Shown one piece after another: positions 50,840-63,618 of a DNA stretch of 64,000 nucleotides. Origin of the DNA: Polytrichum commune. Taxonomy: Eukaryota > Streptophyta > Polytrichopsida > Polytrichales > Polytrichaceae. Location: contig OX485803.1 of NCBI GenBank assembly GCA_950295325.1, positions 13,518,001-13,582,000 on the forward strand. Reading direction: 5' to 3'. A model generated the notes under the pieces. The model was not told where the DNA came from, did not search any database, and saw nothing but the letters and a program-made list of their open reading frames with translations. A program made the translations under genes and the position numbers. Within the stretch, counting starts at the first letter, position 1. The number at the start of each line of letters is the position of its first letter.

Positions 50840-52554
50840 GTCACCTTCAAATATGAGTTGTTGGAAACAAGAGTTGTAGTGTCACTCAATTATTACATTG
50901 CTTTCTAATAGTGTAATTTATGAAAACAGACACATAGCACATTTAACGGAAGATACACATAACATTCTTAGCATCATGCTAAGAGACATTTTGACATTAA
51001 GATCAACCCAAGCTTAGATTAACCTTGCAACTTTCCACCACTGTGTATTTGTGATTTTGACCATCAAATTGAGTGTCTCATCAAAACAACGAGAACTGCA
51101 ATTTTGACAAAGTTTAAAGTGTTTGCTGCTAAATTCATTAGTGTTTGTGTTTTTTAACCTTTTGGATGTGATGCTTTGATGGTGCCTCTTTTGTGATAAT
51201 TCTTAAGAAACATTTGAAAAATATTAGTTCATAAGCACATCTTAGAAAATGCTTGATCTCTTAGGTCCTTGCATGCATTTAGGGGTCAACCCTTTAAGGA
51301 CCAAGGATATTTTTAGACGGGATACATGACAATTTGTACGACCTACCAAAAAGTATTGTAATAAAGCCTAAGATATTGAGTCTATTTTTAGCATGGCCGT
51401 TAGAAAGAGGAATTGAAAACAAGATCATATGTGATCACAATGATTGGATACACGTGGTATGTATTTAATTCTAGGTCATTTATATGAACTCAAATGCCCC
51501 TATTAATCCATTGTACACATTTGTATGCTCCAATAAAAACAGTGCACGTGATAAGTGTGTTGAACTCATATAGGATCACTTTTAACACTTTTAACTAAAA
51601 TAAATTAAAACCCCTCCGTATGACATCTTCACACATGAAGACGACCTCTTAGATGCTTAGGGATTAATGCACACCCAATAATTAAGTACAACCATTATAA
51701 GTGCCATGCCATGCCATACATGGGACCAAACCTCGAAGTGAAGGAAGCCTAAAAACTTTGTTGAAGGTAGGGGAGGGGGGAAAGGTGTTGATTAGTACTA
51801 GGACTCTTTTGTAATGATGAGAGCGCAAAAGGAGGGAGAGCCCCAATGATCAAGTGCCATGACAAGCATAACGGCTACGCCAAAATGCTCCAACAATTCG
51901 TCACTCATGTACTCATCAATCACATCGCCCGCTCATTCTTTTCGTCGATTGGCCTTCCCGCTTCCATGATAACATATTAAGCTACTTAGCTCTTGTGTTG
52001 TCCTCCCTTCCCCTCATCCAATCAACTTGTAAGGTAGGTAGTGCTAAAACCGTCGCTTTAAGTGCTAAGTGTATCTATTGTTATCAGAAGATTGATGAAG
52101 CTTTGGATGTTTCTTGTTGGGCAGTTGAAAGGGGATTTGTACGCACCAAAGTATGTCTTAGTTGAACTTCATCTACAAAAGTTACAATGTTGCGAGGCTT
52201 TATTGGTAGATGATTCAAAATCAACACGTGAGCCATATGTTAGGGTGGTGGACACTATCATAATCAACATGTACTCATTGTGTAGGGCTTTAGGGTGTTG
52301 GTGCTAGCATGTTGTACCTTAAGGTAATGTAGAGCATTTTTGGAACATTAAATTTAAGTATGTCCATGGCGTGTTGATGGTATTGAGATGCAATAATAAA
52401 TCAACCAGCATGTGCATAGCTCCACAAATGTCGACCACGAGCAAGTCTTTCCTTACAATAAAGGCATGTTCGGTAATGGGTAGTCCACATGTCCACTGCA
52501 CCAAAATTCAACAGCCATAGCACACATGTGTGTTGGTTGGTTGCACATTTCTAC
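47849..52554. other. Intergenic DNA, no gene seen
   Basis: Contains a TA run at about 47879-47901, a compound TG/TA/GA microsatellite at about 50772-50836 and a short G-run near 49637-49647. A B-box-like CGGGTTCAACCCAC at about 49817-49830 has no convincing A box. No protein similarity was recognised. Confidence 0.4.
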
Positions 52555-52759
52555 AAGGTAGATGGGTCTTAAATGGTTCCTTTTTCCATGTAGCCCAATT
52601 TTCCTAGGATTTGAAACACATAATTGGTATGAGATGGTAAGTTAAACAACCTAAATCAAAGTCATAGGCACTTTCCTCATAAATTGTGGAGCTCATATGG
52701 ATGGATGTCTTATTCATCATCAAAGTAAAGATTTGTGTTAAGGAAATGGTCATATAGCC

Positions 52760-52790
<31 letters not shown>

Positions 52791-52971
52791 ACCCATTATA
52801 TCGATTGTTACACTTAGAGTGATCATCGTATTTGAGCATGCAGTCCAATCTCTTTTAAACACATGTCTTGTTTTTACGCGTTCTCAGAGATACACCAAAC
52901 CACATACCATATGAATGTAAGTGTCCGAATAAGATAAGTAAACCAAATTAGACATGCCTACCTTATCAACC
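52555..52971 (+). repeat. Family B element with expanded C-tract
   Basis: Starts AAGGTAGATGGGTC and ends ATGCCTACCTTA. It shares the CTCATAAATT..GGAGCTC segment with the copy at 24340. The internal tract is 20 C at 52758-52777 followed by a CA run, then GCAGTCCAATCTC and AAACACATGTC. Confidence 0.7.
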
Positions 52972-54107
52972 AATGGTTGAAAATAGTGGTGAAGTTAATA
53001 ATATGATGCCATGAAATCTATAGAACAAATGAATTAAACACTACTTATAAATATGTCATAAGGTCATTGAGTTTGGGGTTCCACATCCTTATTATTATAT
53101 GTTCTTAAAAGAAACTTTGTCATGTAAGTGACATTGTTTGCCCTCTCGAGATCAGAGTTATGTATTATTAACATATTTGTCTCTACAACTTTCGGTTATC
53201 AATAACAACAATTTGATTAGAAGATTTTTGTTTGTTTGTTTATTTTGGTACAAATTGAACAAATTTAGTTGCAAGAGAAAACTAGGACAAAACAACAGTT
53301 GAGAGCTTATGCATAAAGTCACCTAAGTTTTCTCAATGCTTACATTATCGTACTCAAAGAGTGATATTGGATCTTTTAAGAATCGGCTTTCTAGTTTGTC
53401 TAGCAAGACTGGGCGGGCCAAGCCAATCTTCCATAGGCGGTGTGTCTCATGAGTATACCCAATTTTGATTTTAAAAATTCTCTAAATTTGTTGGGATGAC
53501 AACAGAAAAATTGAGATAGCAAGAGGAGGTTCCAAAAGTTTCACCCAACTTTCAAAATAGGCGTTGACACATGATGAGCTGACAAACTTTTCATAGAAAC
53601 TTTTCTTCAATGTACCATGCTTTGTGTAGGGGGGTGACCATGGGAGTTGCCCAACCAAGAGGGAGATGCAATGGTATCTTGGATGGGCTATGGATCAATG
53701 TCTTGCACTTTGAGTTGGACCTCTGACAATGTTACCACAATAAAATAAAATTTAGTGTAAAAAACATATCTTTCAATAGTTTTGTGGTTAATTCGTCCCA
53801 ATCGAATCAACGTGGCCAATAAGGCGATCTTGGTACTAATCCCATACTCAAATGAGCTAAAGAATGTATTTTCCGTGTTATAACGAAGTTGGTTGCGTTT
53901 ACACTTATGGAAGATTGGTGGGGCCAATAACTTACTAAGAAAATAACCATAAGAAACATTTTTGAAACAATATTTGAAGATTTGATCATGATAGAGGGGA
54001 TCTTTGGACACACACACACACTAACTAGCACGAGGATCGAGAGTCCCCAACATTTTAGCCCCTCCAAATCCATCTTTCTAGGCTTGAGAGCGCTTGGATG
54101 AGCACTA

Positions 54108-54311
54108 CACTATACAATTAATTTAGTGTGGCCCACACTATTCATCATCAACACCACATGACTTCGTAACATTGTAAATACTTGGTGGCAATTCTCAAAG
54201 AGAGTGGTTTGGCACACTTGTTGCTACAATTACAATACAAGTCATGAAAACCACTTTAATTAACATGGCATGTTGAATTTAAAGCCACACTAAATGAGAT
54301 CATATATAGTG
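54108..54311 (+). mobile_element. Family D small TIR element, copy 2
   Basis: A 204-bp element with termini CACTATA and TATAGTG. It shares ATTTAGTGTGGCCCACACTATTCATC and the reverse complement of CCATGTTAATTA with the copy at 22101, in reverse order. TA lies outside the left end. No coding capacity. Confidence 0.65.
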
Positions 54312-54540
54312 TGTAATTTTCTTAGATCGTCTCCACTCGTGAAGCCACAACCAACCTCTACCATTGGCTTTTTAGACCTTCGAAGACTAACTAGTATGGG
54401 GCGTCCCACACATAAACCCTTATATGTACCCACAAATCTCATTCTCTACTAATTATATCATAAAGGCCCTCTCTCAACTCACCAAGTATGTTGAGTTGAG
54501 GGGCCTCTATGGCATAATTGTTGGGTCAATAAGAATTTGC

Positions 54541-54610
<70 letters not shown>

Positions 54611-55752
54611 GACTTTTCAATGCTTTATGCAAAGCTTGAACTTCCTCTTTTCAGAGGCTTAATCCTTCAACATCTTCCTCACTACTTTGCAAGGGTGGGT
54701 GGGTGGGAACCCTCTTACCACTCAGTCTTTCAAACCATACCTTTCCTATACAATACCTTAATGCTAACAATGCATAATGCATAGTGTTTGTATCCATGTC
54801 TAATTGTATGTAATCAACATAAACATGCTATTTCATGTCATACTGTGCCTCATAAGTATTTGTATTATACTTAGGGTTTCAGTATTCATATATTGTTCAT
54901 ACGTACTGATAACAAACTGTGGCTGACTATTCCATACCTTGGTAGATTTAATCACCTATCCTCATGCCTTGCTCCAACATATAAGTAACCTACCTACTAT
55001 ACATATGGAATACATACCAGGGTATATGCCTAGTAGTCTTAGCCAAAAGAAATGCATAATATGTCATAGTCACAATACATCATTGTATTGAGAGTGTGAA
55101 GGGTTTGCCTCACCTGTGCCCATGCAACCAACCAACAAATAATTGAGGATTAGTTACGTACACGAGGTAAATAGCAGCAGAACCCAGTTGTTATCCATGT
55201 CGCACACATAAAACTTACATCAAATGCATAATAGTACTTCAAATGGTAACACTCATTACACAATGTCAAATGGGTGTCCAAACCTGTTCCTTAGCCATGA
55301 GTGTATCACCACAAGTAGAATACTCCGCTTGGTGAATAGCTCTAGTATCCTCTCCTTAACACACGTATCTAGTATCCCAGTAAGTGTGTGCTAAGTTACC
55401 GCACCAAGCTCTTGTGTGAATGGTAAAAAAGAGCCTCCTTTAGGGTTTGAGGGTTTATATTGAAGATATTACCCGTGGTAAGTTCTGCCAACCCTAAGTT
55501 CACCATGGGTTAAAAACGTGCTTCACGTCCTTAGCCCTGGTTACTTTGTTCCATTCATCCATACTCATGAAAACTTAATTCACATGGTAATTACATTTGC
55601 TTTCCATGTGTATATAAGATATATTTCATGACTCATCGTCCTTCTTTTTTATTATTATATTTATAACAAAAAATGAAGTATTTGCAAGGTGTATAAAATG
55701 AGGGTTCATGGTCCTAGAGCTAACACTTGGTTTAAATCAAGAACTAGAAAGG

Positions 55753-55791
<39 letters not shown>

Positions 55792-56400
55792 GAACTTTGC
55801 AGGTGCCAAGATGTAACATGCAATCTTGTTTTATTTTATTTTATTAAGGCAATTGAAATATGCATTCTGGTTCCAAGCAACCCGACAACTCATAGGAGAC
55901 CTGTCAAAAGAGAGTGGTCTTGCTTTCTTTTCTTTTCTTTTCTTTCTTTTCGGCACAATTGAGAATTCAATTACAAGGAAAGAACCAGAATACAACCAGC
56001 ACGGGCGAGGTCTTGCTTTATAGTAAGAGCTAAAAAGCAAGTAGAAGTGGCCCATTTGCGCCTCTTGAAATGGAGTGGAGTGGAGATGCTCATACATCTA
56101 ACCCCCTCCAACGAACGTGAGGTGGAGGGGGGCCCTTGACACCTAATGTGGGGGGGGGGGGGCTGCTCCTAAGTGATGCAAAGGATCGTGATGGTGGACC
56201 ATAGGCTAGACACCCACCTCTTTGAACCCACCCCCCCCCCCCACCCCCAACACTCCCGAAGTGGGTCTAATAAAAATACGATCCCCATAGAAATGTGATT
56301 TAATTCATGTGACGTAGGCTCATGCAGAGTAAATCGGGGCAGCCGGGTCTAATTCCGGGGTCAAATACCCTTTAAAAAGAGGCCAACAGAATCAAGCGTG
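54312..56400. other. Intergenic DNA with GA microsatellites
   Basis: TA/GA run at about 54540-54608 and GA run at about 55757-55790, plus G13 at 56150-56162 and a C-run at about 56230. No gene was recognised. Confidence 0.5.
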
Positions 56401-56472
56401 TTTCATCTAGGGTAATGTTGGTGGGGGCCAGCTCGGACGAGGTGGCGCCTACCTCAGCCTGTGGCCATGTGT

Positions 56473-56530
56473 ACGTGTCATGTGACGTGTGCATGATGAC
56501 GTCATCACGTGGCATGTGACACTATTTATG
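56473..56530 (+). promoter_or_regulatory. Cluster of ACGT motifs with a TATA-like sequence
   Basis: Four ACGT cores lie within 38 bp (56473, 56485, 56499, 56507), among them the palindrome TGACGTCA (56497-56504) and the G-box-like CACGTGGC (56506-56513). TATTTATG follows at 56523. Such clusters are bZIP-binding sites in plant promoters. No gene is evident downstream, so a functional promoter is only a possibility. Confidence 0.35.
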
Positions 56531-56737
56531 CCCGGAGATCTCATCATCAGCTAAAATATAAATTAAATAAAAGTAAAATTAGCACAGGGGGAGGTGGTAA
56601 GTAATGAGAGGGGACGGATGCCAGGTTCCCACGGTCATAGGGGCTCCTAGAGGTGGGGTATATTGGGCACCAACATTGGGCAGCTTCAGCTAATTAAAAG
56701 CCTGGTGAATTCCCAAGTAGAGTTGTACAACGCTGGC

Positions 56738-56767
56738 AGCCGGGCAGCCGGGCAGCCGGGCAGCCGA
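56738..56767 (+). repeat. Minisatellite (GCAGCCGG)4
   Basis: An 8-bp GC-rich unit repeated four times, inside an open frame without an ATG start. Confidence 0.75.
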
Positions 56768-57022
56768 GTGCCTATTAATATTTGCGGCTGCTATATTAGT
56801 GGGAGGCAAGTGATGGAGGTGGGATCCTGCTCTTCATCAGTGACGGCGACAAACTAGCTATGTTAGGCCCCCCCCCCACCCCCACCCAGCCTCTCTCTGG
56901 TGTCCACACCAGCTGCTTAACTAATTAAGTGTGTTGTGATTTCCCCACACGATTAGTAGCCCCTTAAATTATCCCCAACTGCCCGAACATCGTGTCCTCC
57001 GTACGCCAGCCTTCTTTTATAA

Positions 57023-57817
57023 CCCGTCACAAGCCAAACGAAAAGAGCATATACTGTAGAGTCTCAAATTAACATTGCCCGTCAAAAGAACAGCAAAAAA
57101 AATATCGAAAAATATGCTGCCCGTCACATGGGAAGGCAAAAAAATAACAAACATGTTAAAAGAAACGTCTCCTCGATCATCACCTGTCAAGCATATCCCA
57201 TAACTATGGGCAAGCAATGTTGTACCGCGTTGCATATTGATTTAGGAGATACGCGTCAACTTTCACACTTTTTATACCCGTCACAAGCCAAACGAATGAG
57301 CATATACTGTAGAGTCTCAAATTAACATTGCCCGTCAAAAGAAAAGCAAAAAATACCGATAAACATGTTGCCCGTCACATGGGAAGGCAAAAAAATAACA
57401 AACATGTTAAAAGAAAGGTCTCCTCGATCATCACCTGTCAAGCATATCCCATAACTATGGGCAAGCAATGTTGTACCCTGTATTATACAAGCAACGCTTC
57501 GATTGCATATTGATTTAGGAGATACGCGTCAACTTTCACACATTTTATACCCGTCACAAGCCAAACAAATAACAAATACAATAAAGTCTCAAATTAATCT
57601 TGCACGTCAAAAGAAAAGAAAAGAATATCGAAAATATGTTGCCCGTCACATGGAAAGGCAAAAAAATAATAACGAGCCTATTAAAAGAAACGTCTCCTCG
57701 ATCATCAACTGTCAAGCATATCCCATAACTATGAGCAAGCAATGTTGTACCCTGTATTGTATAAGCAACGCTTCGATTGCATATTGATTTAGGAGATACG
57801 AGTCAACTTTCCACACT
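57023..57817 (+). repeat. Three-copy tandem repeat, units of 254, 273 and about 268 bp
   Basis: Units start at 57023, 57277 and 57550, each with CCCGTCACAAGCCAAAC. Within a unit, CCGTCA-like words recur at intervals (for example 57078, 57120, 57183 and about 57254). Units 2 and 3 carry about 25 extra bases (TATAAGCAACGCTTCGATTG type) absent from unit 1. Unit similarity is high. A distant relic of the same wording appears near 59060-59110. Confidence 0.85.
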
Positions 57818-58077
57818 TGTAAGTGAGACCTAACTAAACTTGATTTGAGTTTGTGTTGGTTTTTCGATGTGACTGTCATCATTGAAGAGGGTTTCATTGA
57901 ATAGTATGAGAGTAGGTGTGAGCTAATTGAAAATTGCAACGATTCCCATAGACTAAGATCCACTCATGTTTCCATAAGTAATAGCAAGTCTCAATGACAA
58001 CACAACCTACGTTATGCAAGCGTTGAGAGCTAACAAATGTTATAAATCAACAAATTGTGAGGTTAGTTATAGTTGTG

Positions 58078-58430
58078 TAAGTTTGAGTCTTTGAAAGCAA
58101 CGAGCAGGGGGATGCCTAAAGAGGTTGGCTAAAAAGGTTAGTGACTGTTGCAAGTGCACCTACAATCAAATTAGATGCGGATTACCACTGACTGCCACCG
58201 ATAGAAATCACGACGATGAGAGATAATATGTATGTAGAAAAGTGATTTACATGATCCTTAAAGGAGCAACCGTGAAACACGTCAACGTCCTGGTTGTAGT
58301 TTTGGTGTGAGATGGGTGTTTGGAAGCGACCAACAAGGGCAAATCCTAGTAGGGTCAACTAAAAGGTCAATAATCATTACATCATGCACCTTACAAATAA
58401 ATTTGATGTGGGCTACCACTAGGCCACTAA
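58078..58430 (+). repeat. Degenerate two-copy repeat of about 215 bp
   Basis: GGAAGCGACCAACAAGGGC...GGTCAACTAAAAGGTCA near 58332 echoes GAAAGCAACGAGCAGGGGG...GGTTGGCTAAAAAGGTTA near 58095; both continue into a GATGYGGRYTACCACT block. Confidence 0.45.
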
Positions 58431-58769
58431 ACTATTTGTAGTCAACCAACATGTCATTTTCTTTACAATTATGCTTCAAACTTGACATGGGTTGAACACT
58501 TATTGAAGAATGAAGAATGAAGATATTTGTGTAACTATGTCGGAACAATGGTTGGAGAGATTGATCATAAAATTTGGATGGACGGCATTCAAAGTGATGC
58601 AAGTAGAGTTGACTTGCTTGAGTTTGAAGAAACTTTGAGGCATAAATGTACAAAAAAATGATTATATGAGGCACATCAATTTTGTGGCGGCATGAATGAG
58701 CGGTATGCCAACTGGCCACATCTCATGAAACTTTGGCCAAAAAAGAAATGTTTGTCATTCCCTCAAGTA

Positions 58770-58965
58770 TTGCAATTTGTGCAAGGGGATTTTCAAAACA
58801 AAATGCTATCAAGAGCCACTTATGAGCTTCATTGAAGTTCGACATTCTGAAGGCTTTGATGCGAGTATCATGAAGCATGATAGAGGCGGAGAATATGGAA
58901 TGGAGGCAATCTTTGAGTTGTGCTGCAACATGAGAAAATGGAGAGTTCTCAGTTTGGATTAAAAA
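58770..58965 (+). pseudogene. Possible Copia-type integrase fragment
   Basis: The frame reads FKTKCYQEPLMSFIEVRH, then IMKHDRGGEYGMEAIFELCC. DRGGEY followed by an F..CC spacing is the hallmark of the Copia integrase core. The fragment is about 60 codons and ends at a stop; no LTR or other pol part was found nearby. The call is tentative. Confidence 0.35.
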
Positions 58966-61900
58966 TGTTATAAGAAGTTCAAGCTTCTCTCCATTTATTT
59001 TTGAAAGAATGTGATTTGATCTTCAGTTTTGTGTGAAAGACTAAGATTTTCTCAACCCGTCATTTGATGTTGTCCGTCACATCGAAAGGCAAAAGAATGA
59101 CCCGTCAAATGAAATGAACATGGACCCATTAAAAAGGAGGCACATATTGCCTCCAAATGGGCCGTCTCGAAGTGCAAGGTCGCGTGGGGCTCTATTTATA
59201 CTCACCTTAGCCCGGCCCCCCTATAACCACATAGAGTAGTTGTTGGGTACATTCTAAGAAGGAATACAAGAAAATCAATTTGGTGAGTTACATGGTGTTT
59301 CTTGAGATAATTCTATTACAAGGATGATCAAGCCATCAAGGTTCTAATAAACATCGTGCTAGCTCCAAGCATGTTGGGTTGGCTTTGGACGTGCTCGTAA
59401 AGAGAGCCATTTCTTTGGCCTTGCATAATTCAATATGGGATTTATGGGACTACGTGAAGGTCTTTTTGATGGGTCCCGTCCCCTATACAAAATTTTGGGT
59501 CGGGCAGCTTGGGACTCGGAGGAGGAGGGTTGGTACAATATTAGGGCCCATTGTATAGTCTACTACTCGGGAGAATTCTGGGCTTGTATTCTGGTTAGGC
59601 ACAAGGGCCAAAGTAGCTTGGAAATGGTTCTTAGTGAATAGTTTACTTGTAACTATGTAATGGAGCCTCGAGTGAATTGAAAGAATGAGTACAAATACTA
59701 GGCCAAGATCGGGGCCTTGTTTTGGGTGTATGTCATGGGCGTATGGGCCACCTATTTTGGATAGTAATATCGGAAGTAGATTTTGTGCCATGAATACGGG
59801 GACTTGTTTTTACTCCACACCCCCAAGCCTACGTAGTGGGCCCTGCTTTGCTTTGGACCCTTTGTCCTTGGCATGGCTCATAATAGGGTGGGTTTACATT
59901 AGAGTTGTTGTTCGTTCATAAACTCTTGGCTTCAAACTCCCGTTGAGGTGCCTAAAACATGGGTTTGAGAGCCAATGCATGAAAGTTGCTCACGCCTTCT
60001 TGAGGTCGTTGGTGTAAGACTGGCTCCAAGAAAACTTGAGTGGAACTTGGCTCAAACTTGGTTTGAGAGCTACTTCACAAACTTAGAAACTGGTTTTCCT
60101 AGCTTATCATACTAGAATGAGTGGGCCTTGTGTTATATTTTGAAGTCTTCAACGCTTATTAAATGTGAAATTGCCCTTCAAAGAAAACTTTTGAGGAGGA
60201 GAGGGGGGGAGCCCTTCATAGAGTAACGCGAGGTTTTCCACAAGAAATGTCACATATAGAGATCCATAAAAAAATGTTCTTCATAAATTTCCATTGAGAG
60301 GAAATTGTTCAATTACAAGCCTACCCATGCCTATTAAGGGGAGAGAGGGAATTAGTCTTTACGAGTGTGAATGTCATTCATTCAACATGAAATCCCTAAA
60401 ATAATATACAACCCGGATGTTACTTTTAAAAGCTTGTTTGACACCTGAATTAGTTTTAAAGGCCCCAACATGGTCTACATGAGGTCATTGGGATGAACTG
60501 GAAACGAACTACGGGGAAGTCACCTTTTTATGAAGGATGGACAAGAGGTATGTTTGTATAAGATAATTCCCTCTCTCCATCTTAAGGGATTTGACCAAAG
60601 TAATGGACGGAATACGTGGCATCTTAATAGGGTTGGAAAAAACCCAAGTGAAACTTCATTAAGGTAGAGGGTGCTTAAACCAACACTTTAAGCTATTGCA
60701 CATACATATGACTATGTGGTTGATATATTTTTAAAATGACATTAGCCTTTGGGCTAAGCATAGGCATAAAGAAAAATAGCCTCAATTGAATATTTGATGA
60801 ATATTTAAAGTCAAAAGCACTAGCTTCCTTAAACCAATCCCTCGGCCCCAAATTTGATGGCCTTGCATATGTTGAGGACCTCCACTTCATTGCCTAGAAC
60901 CAACACAACATAGTTGGGTACTAGACCCAAGCTAGATCAAAGCCCAACTAGTAATGGTGTGCAAAGCCACATGGCACCCCCATGATCCCACCTGGTTCAA
61001 TTGCAAAATCATCACCATGCATCCCGGGTATTGACCTCTATGTGCCCATAACCAATCTCCTTTGTGCTTTGGGCCTACCCTTTCCTTGGCTTTGTGAATA
61101 GAATGGCTAGAATAGGCACTAACAAGCCACCCTAAACACACCTTGAACCGACCCGAGATAGAGTGGAGCATGTTACCTACCGTACATGAAGGTAGTGGAG
61201 GCTGGTATGAGGTGGTGACACTAAAGGCACCTAAAACTGTCACTCTGTGGGCCTAGGCATTCCTACACCATGGGGAAAGGTTCAAGGTAATAGAATGTTG
61301 GCGAATGGGAAACATTTATAGGCGTTGGTTTTGGGGCGAGGTGTTGATTTGAGCACCCTCTCTAGCTTACTTGAGGAGCCCAATGATATTCAATCTCATT
61401 AAATTATGCATTGTAACGAACACTTAGATTTATGGGTGTACGGTAGAAACACCTATAACCGCCTCCTTAAGAAGCTGAATATGGATTCTTCTACTAAGCT
61501 AATTTCGAATTTATGCGATTTGGCAACAATCGTACTTTATTCTAAATAATTTGACCTTGGAATCAACATCGAGGAACAATTTTGGCTAGCAAGATTAAGG
61601 CCACACTTCTATATGCCACCCCCCTTTTGGCTCAGCAAAATGGAGGTCATTGGCATTGGCAAAGTTTTCACTACAAGTCTCTTTGAGAATCTTGTTGGCC
61701 AAGCACTTTCGTGCGGAGTACTTTGGGGAGAGGGGGGGGGGGGCAATATACGAGAAAGAGTTGATTTGCATTTACCTATTTTGAATGTTGGATGAGTGGC
61801 TTTGTTGAACTTTATATCTTGAGATTTTGGAGAGAAACGTGTAAAAAAATACTTAATTATTGGTGAAGTTTGGACTAACAAGAACATACCATTCAAAAAA

Positions 61901-62400
61901 TAAAATAGTGTAAAATACGACAATCTTGGAACTACTAAACCAACATGTATATAGATTCAATTTTCTTTCACTCAATGAAAGTCAATTTTCAGGTTTCAAA
62001 ATAGAGAGGTGGTCGAGTGGGGGTCAAGTCCCCTCTCTCAAATTGCTCTTTAATAACCTTGTGAGTTGTTTTGGGTAGTTTTGGATAGAAATCGTTCCAA
62101 CCTTCAGAAGTTAACCCCTAAGGCGGAGACAAACATTTTTGTCCAAATCGTTGTTGTTGCTTGACAATACCAACATACATCTATTTGTTATAATCTTCTA
62201 ATCTTGGACACATGGATGGTTGAAGTTTTGTGTGCAAAGTTTTGTCTACAAAGCTTCCACGTTTATGGTCAAATCTTCATAAAGATACCAATTTTTTTTA
62301 TAAGATTCCAAATTAGACTAAACAAATTTAGACGATTTTGGGGAAATTTTGCTTCAACTTTTAGGAACTTGGGAGGGGGGATAATTGTCACAACCTGCAA
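58966..62400. other. Intergenic DNA, no gene seen
   Basis: Scattered short frames without resemblance. Contains a diverged family I block near 60060-60140 (ACTGGTTTTCCTAGCTTATC) and a G12 run at 61732-61743. Confidence 0.4.
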
Positions 62401-62559
62401 CTCACACAGCAAGGAAGGTAGGTGAGGCTAATTAGGTTAGCTTCCTCAATGGGACACCTATTTTTGGATCCTAATCGACGGCATGGTCACTTTAATACAG
62501 TGGGTGAGTAATCCATGGTCATTTAGCCGTTGCCTCGATGATATTTGGGTTAGTAACCT

Positions 62560-62630
62560 TCGTAGATAGAAGTCAGTCTACACCCAACATCCTCCAAAAT
62601 TAGGAGTGCTAGCCACCAAGCCATGACACA
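62560..62630 (-). repeat. Possible relative of the 41-kb SINE head
   Basis: On the minus strand TGGCTTGGTGGCTAGCACT (within 62603-62623) matches the A box of the 41-kb SINE at 16 of 19 positions, with a weak B-box-like GTTGGGTGTAGAC about 35 bp on. No target-site duplication was found. Confidence 0.35.
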
Positions 62631-63143
62631 CTTGATTTTTGTATCACGAGGTGGGCAAATTAGGAGGCGGCATGTGGCTATGAGGCATGGTATTGTGGGT
62701 ATTCAATAATGAAAAAACAATTTGGCAACGTTGTATCTTGCATGTGACCACTTTAGAGACACGACACAACCAATATTCGCATTTAAATGACCCATGTAAA
62801 GTAGAATTTGCTATTGATGATGTCCACTTATACAACATTGAATGATAAAAGACTCCCCCCCCCCCACACGCACTCATGCAGACAATCTTTGATTGATTCC
62901 GGAACCTAGATGAGCACCTTCCTCAATTCAGATTTCAACGATTTCAAATTCCTTGACCCTCATTCGCAATTGCTAACTTGCTCAAGTTCTAATGCTCAAA
63001 TCCAACGGCTGGATGATTCCACAAAAATGGAGGTCTCCACATTAGCCTCATCTACCTTAATTGCCATGAACCCTACAACTAGCCATAGGGCCTGCCCTTT
63101 AGGGTGGGTTGACTTGAAAAAGGGTGGGGATGGCATGCACCTA

Positions 63144-63290
63144 TATAAGGTAGATATACCCAAAACCGTCACTGAACCTAAAACCACCAGTATGTACCAC
63201 ATGCATGCATGTGGAAGCAACAAATGTACGCATTTGGTACATAGTGGTGGTTTTAGGTTCGGTGATGGTTTTGGGTATACCTACCTTATA
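63144..63290. repeat. Near-perfect fold-back element
   Basis: Arms of about 56 bp (TATAAGGTAGATATACCC... and ...GGGTATACCTACCTTATA) surround a loop of roughly 35 bp containing CATGCATGCATG. Only a few positions mismatch. It may be a MITE, or if transcribed a long hairpin RNA. Confidence 0.75.
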
Positions 63291-63618
63291 CTACTAGAAA
63301 GCCTGCTACAATGGCTAATGTGAATAGGGGACCATGTTCCCATGGGCGTTCCCTTGCGCGTTCTCAACCCCGTCCCCAGACCCGGAGGAATGAGGGGTGG
63401 CCCGGGTCATACGGGGGGTTCCTGGTCCACCGCATCTATTTTAAGGCGGACTGCTGTCGCTTGTGATGGATGTTATTTTGAAGGGCCTATTTGTGGGAGT
63501 GGCTCATGTGGGGAGGTGTCATGTGTGTTTCCAGCTCCTTGTTTAGGGGACATTGCCATTACACTGTTTCTCCCAATTGCGTGTTACTATTCCCAGGTTA
63601 CGCACTGCTATTACTACT

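Noticed and set aside
56663-56857. 64-codon frame downstream of the ACGT cluster
   Set aside because: It has no ATG start and contains an 8-bp minisatellite; there is no similarity to known proteins.
57023-57817. Possible CRISPR-like or spacer-repeat array from recurring CCCGTCA words
   Set aside because: The words are short, unevenly spaced and embedded in long near-identical units; this is a eukaryotic tandem repeat.
62910-63323. 137-codon frame
   Set aside because: It runs straight through the palindromic fold-back element and shows no protein family features.
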